Source: Alteromonas antoniana (GTDB lineage Bacteria > Pseudomonadota > Gammaproteobacteria > Enterobacterales > Alteromonadaceae). From it: 64,000 bases of DNA. The stretch spans positions 1 through 64,000 of the forward strand of contig NZ_JAESDH010000008.1 in the NCBI RefSeq assembly GCF_019249295.1, written 5' to 3'. Under the pieces are notes generated by a model. The model ran no database searches. It was not told where the DNA came from and worked only from the letters and a program-made list of their open reading frames with translations. The number at the start of each line of letters is the position of its first letter. The first letter of the stretch is position 1. Shown here one piece after another: positions 36,015-45,031 of the stretch. The position numbers and the translations under genes are program-made.

Positions 36015-36126
36015 GGGTGGCAGACTCCCAGCCACATCCCGGCACATGAGTCGTCTGCTGCGGCTGCTCCCTTCCAGGCCTGACCGGATTCACAGAGTAT
36101 CATTGCGGGAGGACCAAGAGCCCACC
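36015..36126 (-). ncRNA. ffs: Signal recognition particle 4.5S RNA
   Basis: The minus strand reads GGTGGGCTCTTGGTCCTCCC, then the conserved apical domain GGTCAGGCCTGGAAGGGAGC with the GGAA tetraloop, and closes with GCCGGGATGTGGCTGGGAG and TCTGCCACCC. The ends pair and the 112-base length fits the bacterial small SRP RNA. It binds Ffh for membrane-protein targeting. It was recognised by its sequence, which resembles E. coli ffs. Confidence 0.95.
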
Positions 36127-36136
36127 ATAGAAACTG

Positions 36137-36172
36137 GCTCAGTTCAAAACAGAGTGTCTGTATGAACTGAGC
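36137..36172. other. Long hairpin between ldh and ffs
   Basis: GCTCAGTTCA (36137-36146) pairs with TGAACTGAGC (36163-36172), with an inner ACAGA-GTG-TCTGT stem. No T tract follows on the minus strand. It may end the ldh message or be part of the ffs 5' leader. Role unresolved. Confidence 0.5.
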
Positions 36173-36202
36173 GGCGCATTATGACGACTTGTTATGAAGG
36201 TT

Positions 36203-37261
36203 TCAACCCTTGCGGTTAAATCGTTCTTCCGCCATGGTATTGGCAACCCGGTTGGTTGCTTTCCCTTCTTCATCAGAACGCGCATAAATTTCTTTCAATG
36301 TGGTTCCGATGTTCTCCAGATGGGCCCGCAACGCGTCGTCAGATGAGCTTTCCATCCGCTGATGGAAGATATCGATAACGCCACCGGCGTTAATCACATA
36401 ATCTGGTGCGTAAAGGATCCCTTTTTCACGTAACAACTCTCCCATTTCTTCCCGGGCAAGCTGGTTGTTTGCTGCACCAGCAATCACTTTGGCTTTAATG
36501 GTTGGCAGCGATTCGTCATTAATGGCTGCACCCAGTGCACACGGTGCAATTACGTCTACGTTCAGCGTGAAAATCTCTTCCGGCGCTACCGCCGTTGCAC
36601 CAAACTCCTTCACCGCTCGCTCTACTCCTTCCGGGTAGATGTCGGTGACAAACAGCGTCGCGCCAGCGTCATGAAGATGTTTTGCAAGACGGTAACCTAC
36701 ATGTCCCATGCCCTGAATCGCAACGGAAACGCCTTCAAGACTTCTTCCCATTGCATAGTCAACGGTAGCACGCAAACCGACAAACACCCCATAAGCCGTG
36801 GATGGTGCCGGGTTGCCGTCAGCGTTTTCGCCGTTGTAGTGATAGCGTGCATTTACGCCGGCGATATAGGGAGATTCTTCCGCCATGGCCTGCAAATCAG
36901 TTACTGCAATGCCTGAATCTTCCGCTGTAAAGTATTTGCCGCCTAAAGAATCAACAAACCGACCCATTGCGCGCATCATTTCGGGTGTTTTGGCTTTACG
37001 CGGGTCACCAATTATTACAGACTTGCCACCGCCTAGTTCAAGGTTCGCCATGGCCGACTTATACGTCATGCCTTTAGATAAACGAAGAACGTCTGTCAGT
37101 GCTTCTGAGCTGTTAATATAAGGCCACATTCGACAACCACCCAATGCAGGACCTAGGTTGGTGTTGTGCACAGCGATAATCGCACTCAGACCCGCTTCTT
37201 TGTCATGATAAAAAGCTACGTGTTCGTGGTTATCGAATTCAGAATGGTCAAAAACAGACAT
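36203..37261 (-). CDS. ldh: Leucine/phenylalanine/valine dehydrogenase
   Basis: 352 residues of the Glu/Leu/Phe/Val dehydrogenase family: GGCRMWPYINSSEAL, catalytic-lysine region RLSKGMTYKSAMANLELGGG, and the NAD-binding Rossmann motif VAIQGMGHVGYRLAKHL near residue 180. It deaminates branched-chain amino acids to 2-oxo acids with NAD+. The divergent Lrp-type regulator and palindromes in the shared spacer (37262-37452) suggest substrate-induced control. Annotators usually call such proteins leucine or Leu/Phe/Val dehydrogenase; the exact preference is not readable. Confidence 0.88.
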   Translation of the reverse strand: MSVFDHSEFDNHEHVAFYHDKEAGLSAIIAVHNTNLGPALGGCRMWPYINSSEALTDVLRLSKGMTYKSAMANLELGGGKSVIIGDPRKAKTPEMMRAMGRFVDSLGGKYFTAEDSGIAVTDLQAMAEESPYIAGVNARYHYNGENADGNPAPSTAYGVFVGLRATVDYAMGRSLEGVSVAIQGMGHVGYRLAKHLHDAGATLFVTDIYPEGVERAVKEFGATAVAPEEIFTLNVDVIAPCALGAAINDESLPTIKAKVIAGAANNQLAREEMGELLREKGILYAPDYVINAGGVIDIFHQRMESSSDDALRAHLENIGTTLKEIYARSDEEGKATNRVANTMAEERFNRKG

Positions 37262-37376
37262 AGTCGCTCAAATAGGTTGCTTGAATTTTACAATATAGTA
37301 GTTCAACTGGTTGAGGACATGCGTTGCGAACTTTGTTAATGGAATTTACAAACTGAAATGCAATCTTTGTAAGTAT

Positions 37377-37400
37377 TCCTAAGCTAGGATATGTATCCTA
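37377..37400. promoter_or_regulatory. Overlapping palindromes between ldh and the Lrp-type regulator
   Basis: TCCTA-AGC-TAGGA (37377-37389) overlaps TAGGATA-TG-TATCCTA (37385-37400). The three TCCTA/TAGGA half-sites are spaced for a multimeric regulator. They lie about 53-76 bases before the lrp-like start and 116-139 bases before ldh, so they are candidate operator sites for that Lrp/AsnC protein. Confidence 0.55.
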
Positions 37401-37452
37401 TAAATAATTTTAATATATAATAGCCATCATAATTAGTGTGGAATAGCCGTTA

Positions 37453-37920
37453 ATGAAACTCGACAAGTTTGACCGCGAGATCCTTCGCGTTTTACAGCAG
37501 GATGCAACTGTATCCATGGCCGATCTGAGTCAGCAGGTTGGCCTCTCTCATACCCCATGCTGGCGTCGTGTAAAACGCATGGAAGCCGATGGCATTATCC
37601 TGAAGAAAGTAACGTTGCTGAACAGCAAAAAACTGAATTTGGGCGTATCGGTTTTCATTTACGTGACTCTGAAGAATCATGACGGTGACTCACTGACAGA
37701 TTTCGAAAATGCAGTACAGTCGATTGATGAGATCGTAGAATGTCATACCACCAGCGGCGAGAAAGATTACTTGCTTAAGGTCATCGTGGAGAGCATCGAG
37801 GAGTATGAGTATCTGCTCAAGAACAAACTGACTCACCTGCCCCTGGTAGACCATTTAAGCTCGACCTTCGCATTAAAGCAGGTGAAAAACACTACTGAAC
37901 TGCCAATAAAGAACCAGTAA
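37453..37920 (+). CDS. Lrp/AsnC-family transcriptional regulator
   Basis: 155 residues. N-terminal winged helix (LDKFDREILRVLQQDATVSM, then LSQQVGLSHTPCWRRVKRME) and a C-terminal RAM domain for amino-acid binding (VECHTTSGEKDYLLKVIVES). Divergent from ldh, so it probably regulates that gene and itself, like BkdR/LdhR-type Lrp proteins. Followed by a terminator. Confidence 0.9.
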   Translation: MKLDKFDREILRVLQQDATVSMADLSQQVGLSHTPCWRRVKRMEADGIILKKVTLLNSKKLNLGVSVFIYVTLKNHDGDSLTDFENAVQSIDEIVECHTTSGEKDYLLKVIVESIEEYEYLLKNKLTHLPLVDHLSSTFALKQVKNTTELPIKNQ

Positions 37921-38066
37921 CTTGTTTGCATCAAAAGCTAGGCAGCATCTACGTGGTTGAGGCTGTTAGAGAGGCTGATGGTCTATTTTCGCGCAGGCAT
38001 ACCACTGATACCATCGCTGATAATGTGAAGCGTGTCAGCACTATACATAACGAGCACCCTCAAATG

Positions 38067-38094
38067 AAAAAAGCGCCAGATGGCGCTTTTTTTT
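38067..38094. terminator. Terminator between lrp-like gene and maiA
   Basis: AAAAAAGCGCCA-GA-TGGCGCTTTTTTTT, nearly symmetric, so usable from both sides. It ends the regulator transcript (plus) and the homogentisate operon (minus), whose last stop is at 38107. Confidence 0.88.
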
Positions 38095-38106
38095 AACTTG
38101 TTCTGA

Positions 38107-38763
38107 CTACCGGGGGGCGTCCGGCTGATTTTCAGGCGCTGCGTTCTGAAACGCTTCTAACTGATTACAGTTATCTGCGATTTTACTGATTAACGGGAAA
38201 TTCCCCATATCTACGCCAAACCGGTTTGCATTATAGACCTGTGGCACAAGACATACGTCTGCCAGCGTGACATCAAAATCGAAGCAGTACTTTCCGGCCT
38301 GCGTCTGTAAGCGTTGCTCTATTCCTTTAAACCCCTGCTCTATCCAGTATGCCGCCCACTGCGAGACATTGTCCTGCGAGGCCCCGTATCGGGATTTCAG
38401 CGCATTAAGCACACGCAAATTGCAAATTGGCTGAATTTCGCAGGCAATATCCTGTGCCAATGCGGTCACCCGGGCTTTTTCAACAGCATGTTGCGGTAAT
38501 AGCCGATAGGGTTCAGGATAGCGCTCATCCAGAAACGTGATGATACTGAGTGACTGATTCAGAATTATGTCTTCGTCTTCATCCACCAGCGTGGGAACCA
38601 ACTCAGCAGGATTCAGACGATGGTAGGATTCAAGATGCTGCTCCCCGCCATCTTTGACCAGATGCACGGGTTTAATCTCGTACTCCAGTCCTTTCAGATT
38701 CAGTGCGATTCGCGTTCGGTATGACGCAGTAGAGCGCCAGTAACTGTATAACGTAAGACTCAT
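38107..38763 (-). CDS. maiA: Maleylacetoacetate isomerase
   Basis: About 218 residues from ATG 38763. Zeta-class glutathione S-transferase: the active-site stretch LYSYWRSTASYRTRIALNLK, the glutathione-site NPAELVPTLVDED and ILNQSLSIITFLDERYP. It isomerises maleylacetoacetate to fumarylacetoacetate in tyrosine and phenylalanine breakdown. Last gene of the hppD-hmgA-fahA-maiA run, 64 bases after fahA. Confidence 0.92.
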   Translation of the reverse strand: MSLTLYSYWRSTASYRTRIALNLKGLEYEIKPVHLVKDGGEQHLESYHRLNPAELVPTLVDEDEDIILNQSLSIITFLDERYPEPYRLLPQHAVEKARVTALAQDIACEIQPICNLRVLNALKSRYGASQDNVSQWAAYWIEQGFKGIEQRLQTQAGKYCFDFDVTLADVCLVPQVYNANRFGVDMGNFPLISKIADNCNQLEAFQNAAPENQPDAPR

Positions 38764-38827
38764 AGTGTTACTCCACAAAGCCTGCACAGAGCATGGCGAT
38801 CCTATCCACCATGCTCTGATTATAGTC

Positions 38828-39838
38828 TTAGTTCAGCGGCTTGACCTGCTGCTCTATCGCTCCGAAAACAGAATTTCCGGCTGCGTCCAGCATCTCAATG
38901 CGAATGCGATCCCCAAACTGCATAAACGGTGTCGACGGCTTACCGTCACGGATCGTTTCAATCATCCGTACTTCTGCAATACAGGAATACCCCACGCCAC
39001 CTTCACTGATAGCAGAACCATGGTCAGTACCCTGCTTGTTAGATACGGTGCCGGAGCCGATGATGGCACCCGCGCCCAGGTTGCGGGATTTCGCGGCATG
39101 GGCAACCAGTTGCCCAAAGTCGAAAGTCATATCTTCACCCGCTTCAGGCTTGCCAAACAATGCGCCGTTATAGGTAGAGCGTAGCGGAAGGTGAACTTTA
39201 TTGTCTTTCCACGCTTCACCCAGTTCATCCGGTGTTACCGCTACCGGTGAGAAACTTGAGGCAGGCTTCGACTGGAAGAATCCAAAGCCCTTGCCCAGCT
39301 CGCCGGGAATCAGTCCGCGCAGTGACACATCATTCACCAGCATCAGCAAACGAATACGCGAGGCTGCCTCGTCTGCAGAACAGGCCATGGGCACATCGTC
39401 AGTCACAACAGCCACTTCCCCTTCAAAATCAATTCCCCACTCGTCGTTAGGCAGAATAATGTCTTCATTGGGGCCTATAAAGTCATCCGAGCCCCCCTGA
39501 TACATTAACGGGTCGGTCCAGAAACTCTCCGGCATTTCTGCGCCACGCGCTTTGCGAACCAGCTCGACGTGATTCACGTAAGCGCTGCCATCCGCCCACT
39601 GATAAGCCCGGGGTAATGGCGATTCACAGCGAGTTTCCTGAAACGGTACGCTGTCGATGAGATTATCATTTAATTCCTGATAACGGGCTTCCAGTTTAGG
39701 CGCCAGGTTTTTCCAGTCATCCAGCGCTTGCTGGAGTGTAGAAGCAATGTCTGAGACTTCACACGTCCGGCTCAAATCGCGGGACACCAGCATTAACTGG
39801 CCGTCACGGGAATCATTTTTATATGTTGCGAATTTCAT
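38828..39838 (-). CDS. fahA: Fumarylacetoacetase
   Basis: 336 residues of the FAH family: MKFATYKNDSRDGQLMLVSRD at the start and the metal-binding region DEWGIDFEGEVAVVTDDVPM (DxE metal ligands). Later SRNLGAGAIIGSGTVSNKQG contributes to the active site. It splits fumarylacetoacetate to fumarate and acetoacetate. It is shorter than the mammalian enzyme, belonging to the bacterial form of about 330 residues. Eight bases after hmgA. Confidence 0.92.
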   Translation of the reverse strand: MKFATYKNDSRDGQLMLVSRDLSRTCEVSDIASTLQQALDDWKNLAPKLEARYQELNDNLIDSVPFQETRCESPLPRAYQWADGSAYVNHVELVRKARGAEMPESFWTDPLMYQGGSDDFIGPNEDIILPNDEWGIDFEGEVAVVTDDVPMACSADEAASRIRLLMLVNDVSLRGLIPGELGKGFGFFQSKPASSFSPVAVTPDELGEAWKDNKVHLPLRSTYNGALFGKPEAGEDMTFDFGQLVAHAAKSRNLGAGAIIGSGTVSNKQGTDHGSAISEGGVGYSCIAEVRMIETIRDGKPSTPFMQFGDRIRIEMLDAAGNSVFGAIEQQVKPLN

Positions 39839-39846
39839 AGTCTTCC

Positions 39847-40998
39847 TTATTTTTTATCGTCGGCACGCCAGCTGTATACATAATCGGGATTTTCTACCTT
39901 GGCAGCATCGTCAGAAAACATCAGGGCGTCGCGGGTATCCAGCATGACTGCGACCTCGTCGGTAAATGTCTTCTTATGTGCCATACCAGCTGCAAACGCT
40001 TTAGGGTGCGGACCGTGAGTAAACCCGGCAGGGTGAAAAGTCACCATGCCTCTCTCTATATTGTCCCGGCTAAAGAAATCGCCTTCATGATAAAAAAGCA
40101 CTTCATCATAATCGTCGTTGTTGTGATAAAACGGCACTTTCAATGCACCCGGGTCACTCTCAATAGGACGGGGCACAAAGGTGCATACAACGAAGCGCGA
40201 CGCCACAAAAGTGGTATGCGCCGACGGCGGTAAATGATAGCGATGGCTCATCAGCGGGCGGATATCCCGCCAGTTCAGCCTTACGACAGACAAATCACCA
40301 TGCCAGCCAACAGCATCCAGCGGATTGAATGGATAGGTGATACGTGAACGCGCCTGATGTCGCTTCACCTCTACATGCCAGGTGTTCTCGTCTTGTTGCG
40401 CCAGGAACGTATCATTGATCTGCGGAATATCCAGTACCGCCGGATCAAAAATAGCGTGTCCGCCCAGCATGCCTTTATCCGGCAGCTGATAGCTGTCGTT
40501 CGTAGCTTCTATCAGCAGGATCTGCATCGGCTGATGCGGAGACAGTCGCCACATTGTCGAGCGTGGCAATACCACATAGTCACCCTGCACCACCTTCATG
40601 TGACCATAGTCACAGAACAGGTCGCCTTCCCCTTCATGAATGAAGAGCAAGTCATCACCATCGGCGTTGCGTGCCAGTGTGGTCATCGGTTCTGAACAAT
40701 GCCACAGACGATACTGGCAATGCGCATTAAACAGGATTACCGGCGCATCAAACGGGCTGTTAGTGGCAGGTGAACTGGCCTTTTCTTCCAGTTGATTCAA
40801 GTCGAAGGCACGAGGACGCAAATCGCCCTCCCACTCTACCCAGCCGGTAGGTGCATGCTTATGATGCATATGTGTAGCCGGACCAAAGAAACCATTTCGG
40901 CCCAGTTCACGCTCATAAATTCCCTCTTGCGGAAAATCCGCATGCGCCTGTCGGGAGTGGGTTCCCTGCGCGGCAGGGAATTTAATCCAGTTACGCAT
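39847..40998 (-). CDS. hmgA: Homogentisate 1,2-dioxygenase
   Basis: 383 residues. The features are two cupin-like halves, GRNGFFGPATHMHHKHAPTG near the N-terminus and VLFYHEGDFFSRDNIERGMV with FHPAGFTHGPHPKAF (iron His/Glu ligands) near the C-terminus. It opens the homogentisate ring with O2, giving maleylacetoacetate. It overlaps hppD by 8 bases, so the four catabolic genes are one operon. The bacterial short form (about 380) differs from the approximately 440-residue human type. Confidence 0.9.
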   Translation of the reverse strand: MRNWIKFPAAQGTHSRQAHADFPQEGIYERELGRNGFFGPATHMHHKHAPTGWVEWEGDLRPRAFDLNQLEEKASSPATNSPFDAPVILFNAHCQYRLWHCSEPMTTLARNADGDDLLFIHEGEGDLFCDYGHMKVVQGDYVVLPRSTMWRLSPHQPMQILLIEATNDSYQLPDKGMLGGHAIFDPAVLDIPQINDTFLAQQDENTWHVEVKRHQARSRITYPFNPLDAVGWHGDLSVVRLNWRDIRPLMSHRYHLPPSAHTTFVASRFVVCTFVPRPIESDPGALKVPFYHNNDDYDEVLFYHEGDFFSRDNIERGMVTFHPAGFTHGPHPKAFAAGMAHKKTFTDEVAVMLDTRDALMFSDDAAKVENPDYVYSWRADDKK

Positions 40999-42082
40999 CT
41001 TGTTTCTCGTTGATTACGCCACGACGGATTTGATCCTGCTCGATAGACTCGAACAGCGCTTTGAAGTTACCTTCGCCAAAACCTTCGTTGCCTTTGCGCT
41101 GAATAATTTCAAAGAACACCGGCCCGATAACGGTATCAGTAAATATCTGAAGCAGGATCCCGTCTTTCATCGGTGCACCGTCAATAAGGATCTTCAGCTC
41201 ATGCAGCTTGTCCAGATCTTCACCATGGCCTTCCACTCGGTTGTTGACCTGCTCATAGTAGGTATCCGGCGTATCCATGAATGCCATGCCACGTGCTTTC
41301 AGATCGCGAACCGTTTGATAAATGTCGTCGGTAGACAAGGCAATATGCTGAATACCTTCACCATTGTATTCTTTAATGAACTCTTCAATCTGTGACTTAT
41401 CGTCTGACGACTCATTGATAGGAATACGGATTTTGCCGCACGGTGACGTCATCGCTTTGCTTACCAGGCCGGTAAGTTTGCCTTCGATATCGAAGTAGCG
41501 AATTTCACGGAAGTTACCGATGCGCTCGTAGAAATCTGCCCATACCGCCATATTGCCGCGGCGCACGTTGTGCGTCAGGTGATCCAATACTTCCAGCCCC
41601 GCGCTGGTTTCTTTTAATTTTTCTTCCCAGCCGTCATAAAAGTTGAAGTCGACCTCGTAAATATTTTGCTCTTGGTAGCGGTCGACAAAGTACAGTGTGC
41701 TTTCACCAATGCCGTATACAGCCGGGATGTTCAGTTCCATCGGGCCTAAATTACCCACGAATTGTTTAGCACCATTTTCCAGCGCATGCTTCAGCGCCTT
41801 CCCCGCATCTTTTACGCGGAAAGCCATACCGCAAACACTTGGTCCACGCAGACGCGCGAACTCTTCTGCCTGAGAGGCAGGTTCGGCATTAACGATGAAG
41901 TTGATATCACCCTGCTTAAACAGCCAGACCCGCTTGGATTTATGTTGCGCAACTTCAGCAAATCCTAATGAAGAAAACAGCGCTTTCAGGTCGTTTATTC
42001 CTTTTTCGTCTGCCGCTGTGTATTCAACAAATTCAAAGCCATCAGTGCCCAGTGGATTGTAAGAGTAATCAGTCGTTGTCAT
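40991..42082 (-). CDS. hppD: 4-hydroxyphenylpyruvate dioxygenase
   Basis: 363 residues from the ATG at 42082, preceded by GGAG; the longer frame lacks a site. Two vicinal-oxygen-chelate domains: NPLGTDGFEFVEYTA at the start, VLDHLTHNVRRGNM with the first iron His, GIQHIALSTDDIYQTV with the second, and VFFEIIQRKGNEGFGEGNF with the Glu ligand and terminal helix. It converts 4-hydroxyphenylpyruvate to homogentisate. First gene of the homogentisate operon; the 241 bases upstream (42083-42323) should hold its promoter. Confidence 0.93.
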   Translation of the reverse strand: MTTTDYSYNPLGTDGFEFVEYTAADEKGINDLKALFSSLGFAEVAQHKSKRVWLFKQGDINFIVNAEPASQAEEFARLRGPSVCGMAFRVKDAGKALKHALENGAKQFVGNLGPMELNIPAVYGIGESTLYFVDRYQEQNIYEVDFNFYDGWEEKLKETSAGLEVLDHLTHNVRRGNMAVWADFYERIGNFREIRYFDIEGKLTGLVSKAMTSPCGKIRIPINESSDDKSQIEEFIKEYNGEGIQHIALSTDDIYQTVRDLKARGMAFMDTPDTYYEQVNNRVEGHGEDLDKLHELKILIDGAPMKDGILLQIFTDTVIGPVFFEIIQRKGNEGFGEGNFKALFESIEQDQIRRGVINEKQDA

Positions 42083-42323
42083 TTTTATGCTCCTTCGCGT
42101 AAAGAGCACGGCAATAACGAATGTTGCCATGCGTCTTAACAATTCTTTTGCATACTAGGCATCATTTTTTACATACAGAGAAGAGCGCGGCATCACATGG
42201 CTATTGGCAAACGGCTGGTAAAAAGCGTATAGAAAAATGAACAGAGGGAAAGAAATGAAAATGACGCGGTAAATCACGCCTCACAAAGGCTGTAAGGCGT
42301 AAAGCTGAAGTGACAAACCGTAC

Positions 42324-43880
42324 CTAAAATTTTACAGTGCCTTTATTGATGCCATATTCGCGCAGCTTGTTAGCAATGGCGGTATGGCTCAAACCAAGCT
42401 TTTTCGCCAACTGACGGGTACTGGGATAAGACGGATAAAGACGACGAAGCAGGTCTTTTTCAAACTTCTTCACTTCTTCATCCAGCGTGCCATCAAAGTT
42501 CTCATCGATGTAAGTTACGCTGGGGGCACAACTGGGTAACTGAATATCTTCTTTGGTGATCTCATTACCGTCCAACAGCGACAATGCACGATACAGCGCA
42601 TTCTGAAGCTGACGCACATTGCCCGGCCAGGGGTATTGCTGTAGATACTCAACACAGGACTTGCTCAACTTTGCCGGACGGCGACCGAGTTTTCCGCTGT
42701 GTTGCAATATGAAGGTTTCAGCAAGCGGAACAATATCGGCGCGACGTTCTTTCAGTGATGGCATCATCAGACTCAGTACATTCAGACGGTAATACAGCTC
42801 TTTTCTGAAGCGCCCCTCTTCTACTAACTGGCCTAAATCGCGGCAGGTGGTACAGACAAAGCGAACATCAACTTCTACCGGCTTATTATCACCCACGCGC
42901 CTGAATTCACCGTCTTCCAGCACTCTTAACAGCTTAGCCTGCAGCTGTGCCGACATATCTGCGATTTCATCCAGAAGCAGTGTCCCGCCTTTTGCCAGCT
43001 CCAGCAGCCCGGCTTTTCCATCTGGCTGATTGTATGCACCAGCGGCGTAACCAAACAATTCGGTTTCAGCCACACTGTCCGGCAATGACGCACAGTTTAA
43101 TGCCAGAAATTCACCGCCATTACGACGGCTTGCCTGATGACAGGCCCGGGCAATCATTTCTTTTCCGGTTCCGGTCTCACCAAAAATCAGAATTGGCGCA
43201 TCCAGATCCGCGACTTGCTTCGCTTCTTTCACCGTTTTCCGCATCGCGGATGACGCGGTAATGAATCGCTCAAAGCTGTCCGTTTCCGGTTGATGGAAAG
43301 CGCTGAACTGTTGGCCTAGCCGAAGTTCAGATTTCAGAATAACCACAGCGCCAGCCATAATGGGGTTGTTATCGCCATCTGGCACATAGATTGGCAGCAC
43401 GTCTGCCAGATAATCCTGCTGTATAAACTTTACTTTTGCTGTCTGATGCTCGGGTTTCTTCGATTCCATCCAGCGCCCAAAATTGAAGCCTTTGACCAGA
43501 TCGGCAATTTCAGCGCCAGCAATTTCTGTAAAACTCATTTCCAGACCACTGGTAACCGCTTCATTGCACATCAGCACCTGGCCTTTTGTATCAATAGAAA
43601 ACACCGGATCGGGTAACGTGCGCAGGATGGCAGAAATTTGATTCTTTTCTCTTTCACCAGGCATGAAAGGGGTCGTTTTGACGTCATCAATGCCATCGAT
43701 TCGCCGGATCTGTGGCATCAGATGCTGAAAGTCGGCGAATTCGATATTCGGGAAATTGAGAAAGATTTTTCCTGCAGGATCGATTTCAATTCCGCGCAGG
43801 TCGATTTCATGTGTAACCAGGATATCTAATACATCCTGTGTGATGCCCAGGCGGTCCTGGCATATTATTTCTAAGCGCAT
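42324..43880 (-). CDS. tyrR: TyrR aromatic amino-acid regulator
   Basis: 518 residues from ATG 43880 (MRLEIICQDRLGIT, as in E. coli TyrR). Domains: ACT (1-75), PAS (about 78-190), AAA+ (about 205-430) with Walker A FGETGTGKEMIARA and Walker B GGTLLLDEIADM, and a Fis-type HTH at the C-terminus (STRQLAKKLGLSHTAIANKL). The sigma-54 contact loop GAFTGA is replaced by GAYNQPDG, so it acts on sigma-70 promoters as TyrR does. A perfect TyrR box lies 13 bases before its start. Confidence 0.94.
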   Translation of the reverse strand: MRLEIICQDRLGITQDVLDILVTHEIDLRGIEIDPAGKIFLNFPNIEFADFQHLMPQIRRIDGIDDVKTTPFMPGEREKNQISAILRTLPDPVFSIDTKGQVLMCNEAVTSGLEMSFTEIAGAEIADLVKGFNFGRWMESKKPEHQTAKVKFIQQDYLADVLPIYVPDGDNNPIMAGAVVILKSELRLGQQFSAFHQPETDSFERFITASSAMRKTVKEAKQVADLDAPILIFGETGTGKEMIARACHQASRRNGGEFLALNCASLPDSVAETELFGYAAGAYNQPDGKAGLLELAKGGTLLLDEIADMSAQLQAKLLRVLEDGEFRRVGDNKPVEVDVRFVCTTCRDLGQLVEEGRFRKELYYRLNVLSLMMPSLKERRADIVPLAETFILQHSGKLGRRPAKLSKSCVEYLQQYPWPGNVRQLQNALYRALSLLDGNEITKEDIQLPSCAPSVTYIDENFDGTLDEEVKKFEKDLLRRLYPSYPSTRQLAKKLGLSHTAIANKLREYGINKGTVKF

Positions 43881-43892
43881 AACCAATTCTTA

Positions 43893-43910
43893 TGTAAAGT
43901 TATTTTTACA
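43893..43910. promoter_or_regulatory. Perfect TyrR box at tyrR
   Basis: TGTAAA-GTTATT-TTTACA matches the TyrR consensus TGTAAA-N6-TTTACA in all 12 positions. It sits 13 bases upstream of the tyrR ATG, probably overlapping the promoter or leader, so it suggests autorepression. Confidence 0.85.
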
Positions 43911-44040
43911 GCTTATCACAACTTTATAACTAAGAACCAATACTTTGTTACTTTTACGAAGGGAAATCGGGGGGGTTGAGTGTCCGGTGCAGAGCTCGCC
44001 GGACACGCTATTCAGAGTATTGTTGTTACAACAATATTGG

Positions 44041-44841
44041 TCAGCTTGCCTGCTTTTCTTTCGGCGGAAACAGTGGCTCGTATAATCCCAGCTTTTTGGC
44101 TTCAGTCACCAGGCTCATGATATCCATTTCTGCCAGCGAAAACAGATCGTCAAACTGGTCAAGAATATAATACAGCGGCTGCATGATATCGATACGATAC
44201 GGCGTTCTGAGTGCATCCAGTGGTGTTAGTGGATGGCGTTGAGGCGTATCACTTTCCAGTGCGTAAATTGTCTCTCCGGGAGAGGACAGGATCCCGCCAC
44301 CATATATACGCAGACCATCTCCGGTTTTCACCAGACCGAATTCGACGGTGAACCAGTAAAGACGAGCCAGGTACACGCGGTCTTCTTTACTCGCCGCCAG
44401 ACCTAATTTGCCATAGGTGTGAGTGAAATGCGCAAAGGCCGGATTGGTCAACAACGGACAATGCCCGAAGACTTCATGAAAGATATCCGGTTCCTGCAGG
44501 TAATCGAACTCTTCGCGAGTACGAATAAAGGTCGCTACCGGAAACTGCTTGTTCGCCAGCAGGCGAAAAAACTCGGTAAAGTTGATAAGTGCAGGCACTT
44601 CGGCAGTTTGCCATCCGGTCTCACGCATCAGTACTTTATCAATATCTGGCAACTGCGGGATTTCATTTTCAGACAATCCAACCAGCTCCAGCCCATCCAG
44701 ATATTGCTGACATGCCCGGCCCTTAATAAGATCAATCTGGCGAGCATACAGCTCTGACCAAATCTGATTTTCTTCATCGCTCCAGTGGATGATGCCGTTC
44801 TCGTCTGAACTTCGCGACTTATACTGCGTCGTTTTACCCAT
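44041..44841 (-). CDS. phhA: Phenylalanine 4-monooxygenase
   Basis: 266 residues of the pterin-dependent aromatic hydroxylase family: PDIFHEVFGHCPLLTNPAFA with the two iron His, YWFTVEFGLVKTGDGLRIYG with the Glu ligand, and GGGILSSPGETIYALES. It hydroxylates phenylalanine to tyrosine, feeding the homogentisate operon. The pterin-recycling phhB does not follow here, so it would be elsewhere. Stop is 131 bases from the TyrR box at tyrR; a second TyrR-like site is upstream of phhA. Confidence 0.93.
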   Translation of the reverse strand: MGKTTQYKSRSSDENGIIHWSDEENQIWSELYARQIDLIKGRACQQYLDGLELVGLSENEIPQLPDIDKVLMRETGWQTAEVPALINFTEFFRLLANKQFPVATFIRTREEFDYLQEPDIFHEVFGHCPLLTNPAFAHFTHTYGKLGLAASKEDRVYLARLYWFTVEFGLVKTGDGLRIYGGGILSSPGETIYALESDTPQRHPLTPLDALRTPYRIDIMQPLYYILDQFDDLFSLAEMDIMSLVTEAKKLGLYEPLFPPKEKQAS

Positions 44842-44939
44842 TTAGCAAAACCTTTCATTTCGTGACATAGGATGAGAGCTAGTCTAATGAAAATACGGCA
44901 GCGCAGAAGCCCCGCTTTACTTTCAGGCTACGCAACCGG

Positions 44940-44957
44940 CGTAACACCAAATTTACA
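44940..44957. promoter_or_regulatory. TyrR-box-like site upstream of phhA
   Basis: CGTAAC-ACCAAA-TTTACA: the right half is perfect and the left half matches 4 of 6 positions of TGTAAA. It lies about 100 bases before the phhA start, a distance usual for activation by TyrR. Confidence 0.5.
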
Positions 44958-44984
44958 TATCAGTAACGATTCTTTGAGGAAGGG

Positions 44985-45012
44985 AATAAAAAAGGCAGCG
45001 GGATGCTGCCTT
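44985..45012 (-). terminator. Terminator of the pspABC operon
   Basis: AAGGCAGC (44992-44999) pairs with GCTGCCTT (45005-45012), followed on the minus strand by TTTTTTATTCCC. It lies 20 bases past the pspC stop. Confidence 0.85.
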
Positions 45013-45031
45013 CAGAGGTGTACTAAAAACG

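Noticed and set aside
35794..36093. Minus-strand frame overlapping comFB and the 4.5S RNA
   Set aside because: It runs through a structural RNA and antisense to comFB; no protein features.
42276..42302. ACGCCT...AGGCGT inverted repeat after tyrR
   Set aside because: The stem is only six base pairs with a long loop and no T tract; not convincing as a terminator.
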